Of a stretch of DNA of 64,000 bases, positions 56,621 to 64,000 are shown one piece after another. This DNA comes from Exophiala sp. HKRS030 (lineage: Eukaryota; Ascomycota; Eurotiomycetes; Chaetothyriales; Herpotrichiellaceae), in assembly GCA_023897205.1 (NCBI GenBank), contig JAHWDD010000001.1, forward strand, positions 2,790,001 to 2,854,000, read 5' to 3'. Position 1 is the stretch's first letter. Each line of letters opens with the position of its first letter. A program made the translations under genes and the position numbers. A model generated the notes under the pieces. It was given only the letters and a program-made list of their open reading frames with translations, had not been told where the DNA came from and made no database searches.

Positions 56621-59590
56621 TCATGATCGCAGATCGGTCAACTCTGCCAGTCGACCTTGACCCTGTTGTTTAGCCAGATCACCAAATTCTGTACCCCAGC
56701 CTTGAGTCACTTGGTATCTGAGCCTTGCAGCGGAACGTCGTCTGTCGCCTTCTGTGACCGGTTTCCTCTCTGAAGACGATCTCGGCGGCCGCGATCGCAC
56801 ATCTTCTGCGGCAGCTCGATTTGTGTATCTGATACTAGGACCATCCGAGGCACGTGTGGAAGAGTTTCTCGAGGAACGACCTGAACTTCTTCGCTGTCGT
56901 GATGACGTTTCAGCGTTGGAGCCCTCTCTCTCAAAGAGTCCCTCCTCCAGTCTCCTTCCTCCGTCTGACCTGCGCGAGGAATTGCCGAACCTGCTCTCCG
57001 AAAATCTGCTGTTCTGACCCGCCCGGCCCGTTCGCCTGTCAGACCTGTCGCGGAGTAGTGTTTCAGGGAATTTTGACCGAATGTTATCTTCTTTCTGCAC
57101 TTCTAATCTCTGACGTCGAGACATTCCTCTCAAATTCGCGTTTTCCCCACGTTTAGCACGACGCTCATAGACAGCGCGGCTTATTTCAGATCTCTCTGTA
57201 GATTCGATGGGACCAGTTACATCCGCGGCGTCATTGTCACCCGTGGTAGCCTTCCGACCTCGTTCTGCAGAGGGCGGTGAGAGTTTATTGACGACTTTGG
57301 CTGTACTCCATGGTACTCGATCACCAAAGACTTCTTCCTCGGTATGTTTTGGAGCCCACGAGTTCTTGGCACCCCGGATACCATCGATGTTGTTGACCTT
57401 ACTAACGAGCGTGTTGATAGTACGTTTCTGCGCGGTAATGTCCCTCAAGAAAGCACCGTCCAACGGACCCAAACCTTCATCCTCGAGCTTCTCGTTGACA
57501 TAAAATACTTTGTCAAGAGCTCCAAGAAGAGCTTGAAAGTACTCCAGTAACTCTGCGACATGCTCAGGTACTTCAGCTCTTTTGCGAAGTAACCATGTCA
57601 CTCTAACAGTTCTGGACTTGTCAGCCAACTGTCGTTCGTATTCTTCGACAAAGATCTTGAGGAGCCGTTTGGCGTTATTCGTGGCGGGAACAAGTTTGGT
57701 TAAGGCGTGAGTAGTATTGTTCTTGTTGAGATCTCTCTCAAAATCCAGATCTCCATCTTTCTGTTTTACAAGCGCTTCCCCGTTGAGGCCATGAGTCGTG
57801 GCAAGAGCAACCTGCAAATAGTTCTTCAGGACTTTTGGGGACAAAATGAGAAGCTCGCGAATTGATCCATCAGAGTCGGATCCATCGTGTCTTGTATATT
57901 GTTCCAACTTCTGCTGCATCATGTCAATAATTTCGCTTGCTGTCGCAAAAACATTGGGATTGTTCTTGTCCCTTGCACATGTGCTCATGGCAATGATGAA
58001 AGTGCCTTTGGTTGCCATCTTCTCCCACATTCTCTCCGAAAATGACTTCAGAATTGCAAGTGTTTCTTTACTTGATCTCGCGATGCGAAGCAGACGAAGA
58101 TAGTCTGTATATGCCCGAAAGTCCGGTTGTACACGGTAAGGTTTTTCCGGAGATGTGATGATGTTCCAATATCGCTTTCCAGCTTCGATATCCTTCAACG
58201 AGGTAGCAGTCTCGATCAACATAGAAAGGGTCTTACTACCTGGAGTGGCGAAGACTGAATTGACTGGATTGAGGAATTGATCAGAGAGAGGTCCTGGAGG
58301 TGTTGACTCATGTTCATCCTTGGCACCATTCTGAAGATCGTCGACATTGTCTTCAGTGCTTTCTTCCGGTGCAATCTCGCTTTTCTCAGTATCTTCAATA
58401 CTTTTGCCCTGAGTGGAAAGTCTCATCGTCTGTTCGACCAAAGTGAAGACATCCTGGTGATTATGTGGCTGTTTGGACAACATCAACAAACGGCCCATCG
58501 CACAAACCAGATGTTCGTCGATCTCCAGGTCACCTCTCCGCCAGCGAGCGGTCACGTCCGTCCACAGCTTACGACCATCTTCGACAGCCTTTTCAAAAAC
58601 ATTGTCACCAGCATCTGGATCTCCATCTTGCTCTCCTAGCTCGAGCGCTCTCTTTCGAGCATCAGCAGTGATGGCGGTCAAGATTGTAGTATATGTTATT
58701 TGATCTGGAGCACCTGGGCCACGCTCTGGTAGTCGACCGGCAATAGTCCAGATCTGAGTCATATCATGCCCTCGTGCGCAGACAGACAAGACACTGTTTG
58801 TATGTATAATGTTGGGTTTCACGGCCGAGTTTGCCGCATACATCGAGTTGTAGACTTCCGTAGCGCGTTCAACGGCATTTTTGACCTTGTAGACGTTCTC
58901 TCGGTAGCCCTGCAACAACGCGGTGAAAGTCAGGGCATCCGGTTTATGTCCGCGCTTTTTCATCTGGCAGGAACATTAGCATCAAAGCCTGACTCCATCA
59001 GGGTGCAAACTGCGTCTCACCTCATTGAAAACCTTCCAGGCCTGTTTGGGATTATGTTGGCGCATCAGCCAGTCAATGATATGATTCCAACTGACGGTAC
59101 TGTCGATGGACGAGCCATTATTGGAGGACTCACTTGCCCGCACGAGATCGAGAGCCTGAGTGACCTTCTCAGCCTTCAACAAGCGCACGACCTCCTGAGC
59201 CAGCTTGACACGATCATTGAGATATGTGCTTTCACCGGATAGACCTGTAGAGCCATTGTTGACCAGTCTTAGTTGCCGATTGTTTGCCCTGGCAAATGCA
59301 TCGTTGATGGCCATGCGTTCCCGCGCCGACCCTCCTTTTGCAACCTCGGCCTTGAGCGCAAGGCGTTTCGGCTTGGATTTGAGATTCAGAGACTTGACCA
59401 GTTCACGACGATGGTGGCCCTGCTGGATCGATCGAACCGTGGAGTGCCCGCGGGCGGCGACGAAAGGACGGGAAGTGCCTGCGCATGATGGGTTTGCGGC
59501 GGACAGCAGTGGCCGTCGGTAGACGATGTTTGCGAATGAGAGGGGGAGTCGGCGAGGCGCTTTCTGAGCACAGGCAGAACAGGAGAGCAT
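56621..59590 (-). CDS. Mitochondrial pentatricopeptide repeat (PPR) protein
   Basis: Organelle RNA-binding protein. Exons 59590-59021 and 58963-56621 with a 57-bp intron (GTGAGA ... CCAG) give 970 residues. The N terminus (MLSCSACAQKAPRRLPLSFANIVYRRPL) is basic and serine-rich, as expected of a mitochondrial leader. PPR-type helices are visible across the junction: TVSWNHIIDWLMRQHNPKQAWKVFNEMKKRGHKPDALTFTALLQGY, then VKPNIIHTNSVLSVCARGHD and APDQITYTTILTAI. The last 200 residues are Arg/Ser/Glu-rich and probably disordered. The protein resembles fungal mitochondrial PPR or ribosome-assembly factors of the CCM1/DMR1 type, but the exact ortholog cannot be told. Intact. Confidence 0.82.
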
Positions 59591-61394
59591 TTGAGAGACT
59601 GGCGGAGGGTGATATTCACATCAGCAAGTCCGGGCGTGAACTTGTCAATGGATGGTGCGTCGAGTGTCGACTTTGTACCAAAGACCGGCTTTCGTTTACA
59701 ACACGTCTGGATGAGGAACAAATTAATTTTTCTCAGACGAGGCAACTTGGCCGAGGCCCAAATACGGTAAAGCGTGATACCAAGCATTAGGGGAGGGAAG
59801 CACGGGGATCCATGCTCCGGCCGAAAGTTACGGTAATGTTGAGTACAATGGACCGATCGGGCAATTTGAGATAATGGGGTAGAACACGAGGAGGGCGATC
59901 GTCCGCCAATCTTCATCATTTCTGACATAGATACACAGATACAGAGGGACAAAGAGGCAGATGTGTATGATCCTGTGCCTTGATGGGAAGAGCATCCAGT
60001 ATCAGCTTACTCTGACCCCGTACAGATGGACGGCCCTGTGGTTAGAAGCATTTTCACCAGCATTAACCATTCCTGGACATGTGGATGTCCATCACTTCCT
60101 GCGTTTGTGAGATGCCATGTTACTCGATGCATGACAGGCCGCTAAGTGACTAGCCTCGATGTGCCGTGTCTTGATCTCTTGATCATCGTCTACCCCAGAT
60201 CGTGCCCAGATGTAGTCCCCTTAGTGTGAGAGTACACTTTCCACGACAAGGGTTGCTGTAAACCTTCAGCTACGTTAGGACGTCAACAAAGACGGCTCGA
60301 GGCCCACCAACCCGTCGAATCACTGGTAGACGGAATCGCATTCCCTGTCTCAAACACACTAGATCTGCTTCGCTAGAGCAGAGCTTATTCTCTGGATGTG
60401 GAGGAGTATGCAAAGCCGTTGAGCTGACATTAGCGTCAAGCTATTGTAGAGGATCGCAAAGGCAGGGGTTTGGGAGGGCTTTGAAGTGGTCGAGTCGTCC
60501 GTGTCCACGTGGGTTCCATCCGCCGTGAGCCGCCCCAATCTGCGATGATCCTCGCACAATCATGTGGTGGCTGTCTCGTAGCCTCAAGGTGGGAGCATAG
60601 CTGCATGGTCTTGCGGAGTTTGCACTAAAGATCAAACTAGATTGTTTTTGGTGATTCGCTTTTCACTACAACAGGGTGAGCGTCGTAAGGCTGTTAGTCA
60701 TTCAGCCCAAGTCGTCCCAGTGGACAGCCTAGCCTTGTTGTGCCATCAGCGACAGACAAGGTTGAGATTTGCGCTTGCTTGACAAATCTACCTGATTGTA
60801 ACAAGACGACATTTTACCAGGTGTCCTCGTCATATACATGGCAAAGTCGACATGGCATGTACAATCCATAAAAGGCCAAGATAGGTCCATAATCCTATCG
60901 TGCCCCAGTACCTCCTGCAAGGAACAATCCAAAATGCAGACGGTGAGCTCCACCGACGCGGCTGACCAAGAGCTGAACAACCACATCCAGGATCCGCAGG
61001 ATTCCGTAACGGTTGAGCCCAGCAGGTGTGCAGTGGCAGGGGAAGATCGACCTTCTTGGGGAAGGGCTGAAACAAACCTGTGAAAACATAGTCTCGTGTG
61101 CCCGACCAAATACAAGGAAAAGAGACAAGAGACGCAGGGAGCGAGCAGTAGGCAAGCCAGTAGCCAGTGAGACAGGTAACCAGACTGTTGGAAAGGCTCA
61201 TGATTGGCAAGATGGCTGCATTGTCAAGTCGAATCGTATCAGAAGGACACCAACTTCCTGCCAAGTCGTGAAAGGTGTGCCCTCATCCTTGGATGTCGAC
61301 GTCGATCGGCTGTGGTCAGGGGTGACCTCAGGCCCGGGTCCTAACGGCGAGGAACCAGCCACAAGACAGCATATCAAGTCTTGATGCTATGGTT

Positions 61395-61416
61395 GGGGGT
61401 GGGTGGGTGGGCGGGT
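61395..61416 (+). other. Putative G-quadruplex motif
   Basis: Five G-runs of at least three separated by single bases (GGGGG T GGG T GGG T GGG C GGG) match a strong G-quadruplex pattern. Seen directly; whether it folds or acts is unknown. Confidence 0.6.
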
Positions 61417-61426
61417 GTTTGGAAAG

Positions 61427-61446
61427 AATTGAATTGAATTGAATTG
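61427..61446. repeat. AATTG pentanucleotide repeat
   Basis: Four tandem AATTG units right after the G-rich tract. Confidence 0.85.
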
Positions 61447-62221
61447 ATATCAAATCAAGTCGCAAGGGAAATAAATCTTCATATTGATATTGATCAATGC
61501 TCTCATCTCTTCCTTAAAGGGCAAGAACCCACAGGAAGACTTTTAGTTGGGCTGGTCACGCTAACCTGGGCTTGAGTCGGATAAGTCAATGCATTCTTGC
61601 CCTGGATTCGACTACTCCAGGCGGCGTCAAATAAGACGTTAATGACAGGGAAACAGATTCGAGAAAGAAACGGCAAACAACCAAACAAACAACCAACCAA
61701 CACCATCTCGGTGGTCATAGGTACTGTAGGGCCCGGTGCCACTCGTCATACTTGACTACCTAGTGTTCCTATCTAAGGAGCATCTATTAGTAGATACACC
61801 TAGGTGGTTAGTTAGGTATCCTCTAACACGAGCCGTGTGCCTAGTCAGATCGACTACTGTAGCTGGAACCTACTCATCTAGTTGCGGAGTTCCTACCAAC
61901 GTTATTCTCCGAGCTCTAAAGCAAAGCTAGCAATTGTGCTCGGGACTCGGGAACGGCGTATTAATGACTACTACTTAGTGCCTTTGATCGAGATGGCCAT
62001 ATGGTAGTGGCGAAGGACTAAGGCCTGCCGCCGGGAAGACGAGAGATGGTATGCCATGATCGTATTTATTATGTCAAGCTCCCAACTACTCCGTTAGTTA
62101 GTCCCTTGTCAAGACGCAGGGCTATACTGGGCAGTGGGCACGACTGGGGAGGTAATCCCTAGGGAACTAGACACCCGTGGCACCTTACTAAGTTAGTTAC
62201 AACGTCTTGGACTTGGGCGTG

Positions 62222-62244
62222 GGTGGTGGTGGTGGTGGTGGTGG
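62222..62244. repeat. GGT trinucleotide microsatellite
   Basis: Seven to eight tandem GGT units in non-coding DNA. Confidence 0.85.
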
Positions 62245-62690
62245 CTCGTGGAGGGCCTGAAAGGGCCTGGGTCTCCTAACGTTAGCTAGCTCGCGAGGCC
62301 CCTCGGCCGTAGTTAGTTAAAGGGTTGTGCCCCTGAGAGGGAACGCCCAAGCCTGGAAGTCTGAAAGTCAAACACCTACCACATGCCAGACCGACCGTGG
62401 TTGGCGCAGGCCAGGCTCAAGACACTTGGGCCACCTAAGGTTAAGGGAGGCCTAAGCAATCACTTACTAGGTACTGTCCGTACCTAGGTACCGACCTAAG
62501 GTATGTACTCCGTACTACTAGTTAGTACCTAGATACTAGGTAGTTAACAGGGCCGCCTTTGCCTCTGGGGCCTTGGCTGTGGTAGTGCCTCGTGCCTCGT
62601 GTCTCGTGTCTGGTGCAAAGTCCAAGCCAGCTAGCTAGCTCACTAACCAACTAACTAGGTATATTTACCAGTTAGAGCTTTCTGGTTAGC

Positions 62691-62730
62691 TAGTTAGTTA
62701 GTTAGTTAGTCAGTTAGTTAGCAGCTACCG
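62691..62730. repeat. TTAG tetranucleotide repeat
   Basis: About nine TTAG/TAGT units with one interruption (AGTCAGTT). It is part of the wider CTAG/TTAG-rich region. Confidence 0.85.
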
Positions 62731-63134
62731 ACCTACCGACCTACCAACCTACTCCGGTACCTGCCTACTATAAGTTACTAACTAGTAAGCCTGTACATAA
62801 GTAGGAGGGAGGGGAAACTACTCTCGGGCACCATCTTAGTTCCCATAGTCTTGTGTAACCACACTTCTTTCTGTATTAACTTAGGTGCCTACACTAAACA
62901 AGACCCCGGGATCTAAGCTGGCTAGTTACCTAGTTAGTTAGTTACATTACGTAGGAAACACGCCGGGCCAAACAAAGAAAAACGAAGATGCTAGTTAAAG
63001 TACTGTACCTACTAGGTAGTTGTTTGGGCGAGTGACGATGAACTCCTCGGCCCAAGCCCACTAACTAGCTACTTATTAGCTGGTTTCTCTTAGTTTGTTA
63101 CCTAGGTACTAGGTAGTTAGTTCGAACGCTGAGT

Positions 63135-63160
63135 CCATCCATCCATCCATCCATCCATCC
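63135..63160. repeat. CCAT tetranucleotide microsatellite
   Basis: Six CCAT units in tandem. Confidence 0.85.
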
Positions 63161-63550
63161 GTCCCAACACATCCCTTCATCGCCATGTGGTTTCTTTGTT
63201 TTTCCTTCTTGTTTCGCCCTTGCCCCTTCGATCGTGCATGATCCCGTGGTTCACCTAGGGTGGTTTAGTGCCCAATCCGGCATGTCACTTGTACACCATG
63301 GCTTCAACCTTAACTGCACCGCAACCGACTCCCCGTATAACTCGCAATATACAACGACGTTAACATGCTGTCTTCTATCTGTCTACTCGCGCGACGACGT
63401 TCTTCTTGTTCAAAAATTCTATGCCATTGTACTGCTTGCAATGTTCGTTTTCTAGAATGAATGTTTGTCATACCGCTCACCGCTCACCACTCCCCGCTCC
63501 AACGCTTTAACGCTCCAACACTCCACGTGATCGCCGTCATCCTTTGTAGC

Positions 63551-63593
63551 TCTCTCGCTCTCTCTCTCACTCTCTCTCTCACGCTTCTCTCTC
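63551..63593. repeat. CT-rich pyrimidine tract
   Basis: Nearly pure CT repeats. In filamentous fungi such tracts often lie just upstream of transcription start sites, so this could belong to a + strand gene outside the window. Confidence 0.6.
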
Positions 63594-64000
63594 CAACCTG
63601 CAAAACCAACGCCTGGATCTAACATGAAAACACTTATCGACTGGACTTTGATAAACTGCGTTCAAGCTCCTGCCCGTGCTCGCAACGCAAAAGAAAAATG
63701 TACAAAACTGGTTCACGACCTTGCCAAGGCTGATCCAGTGCACGAGATCAAGAGTCCACACACAGCCTATGGCTGATTCAATCGCTGCCTCCTGAAATCA
63801 TTTCTCTCCAACAAGCCATGCACTTGGGCAAAAAGAAATAAGAAAAAACTCCTCCCGCCTCATGCAGTCTCTCTTTTCTCCCCTTACGGTCCCATTCAAT
63901 GCCCATCCATACTGTCAATTGATAGAATCATGAGGCTCGTCATGGAATAAAAAAACTCTGGGCCGGCCACCCAGCGGTCGCCAACTCAAGTCGTCGGACA

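Larger units (their letters stand above)
59591..64000. other. Gene-free 4.4-kb terminal region
   Basis: No open frame on either strand resembles a protein; the longest, about 144 codons at 60830-61264, has no motif. It holds a G-rich tract (61395-61416), AATTG repeats (61427-61446), a long CTAG/TTAG-rich section (61740-63130) and CCAT and CT tracts. The pyrimidine-rich end may be the promoter or 5' leader of a gene beyond the window. Confidence 0.5.

Noticed and set aside
60830..61264. 144-codon frame on the - strand in the terminal region
   Set aside because: It overlaps frames on the other strand, its composition is unlike the confirmed genes and it has no motif.

Overview
The window is nuclear DNA of a filamentous ascomycete (Pezizomycotina). 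Evidence: short introns of about 47-94 bp with GTRNGY donors and YAG acceptors, a HET-domain gene, Zn2Cys6 and fungal-specific transcription factor domains, a HeLo-domain gene and a secreted acid trehalase. The gene set would fit Eurotiomycetes such as Chaetothyriales, but I cannot fix the order or species. I find no tRNA, rRNA, intact transposon or CRISPR array.

Layout. 0.7-5.5 kb: bystin/ENP1 (+) and a HET-domain gene (-). 8.2-11.7 kb: mitochondrial GatA (-) and mitochondrial enoyl reductase ETR1 (+) from a shared 418-bp promoter. 12.5-17.7 kb: an aromatic-amino-acid decarboxylase (+), a SnoaL-like protein (-) and an MFS transporter (-). 20.2-26.4 kb: two consecutive transcription factors (C2H2+Zn2Cys6, then Zn2Cys6). 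27.7-30.3 kb: HAK potassium transporter. 31.6-34.1 kb: an SDR (+) and a DAL5/Liz1-type MFS carrier (-). 35.8-42.3 kb: NSE1 of the SMC5/6 complex (+), acid trehalase (+) and the NC2-beta histone-fold repressor (-). 43.7-49 kb: an SDR (-) and a FAD oxidoreductase (+) in divergent orientation, then a single gene fusing HMG-CoA lyase to a crotonase, which could carry out the last two steps of leucine breakdown. 49.5-55.4 kb: a divergent pair, a HeLo-domain pseudokinase (-) and a protein kinase with ankyrin repeats (+), resembling fungal cell-death/self-recognition genes. 56.6-59.6 kb: a mitochondrial PPR protein (-). The last 4.4 kb is gene-free and rich in short CTAG/TTAG motifs and microsatellites.

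A strong cross-cutting observation: nine genes, and probably a tenth, are broken once each by a shift that one missing base repairs, almost always beside a run of three or more G or C. In the nine, the repaired coding length becomes a multiple of three and conserved motifs become continuous. The simplest explanation is homopolymer undercalling in the assembly, so these genes are annotated as one CDS each with the break noted. The kinase-ankyrin gene also has two in-frame stops that are not of this kind.
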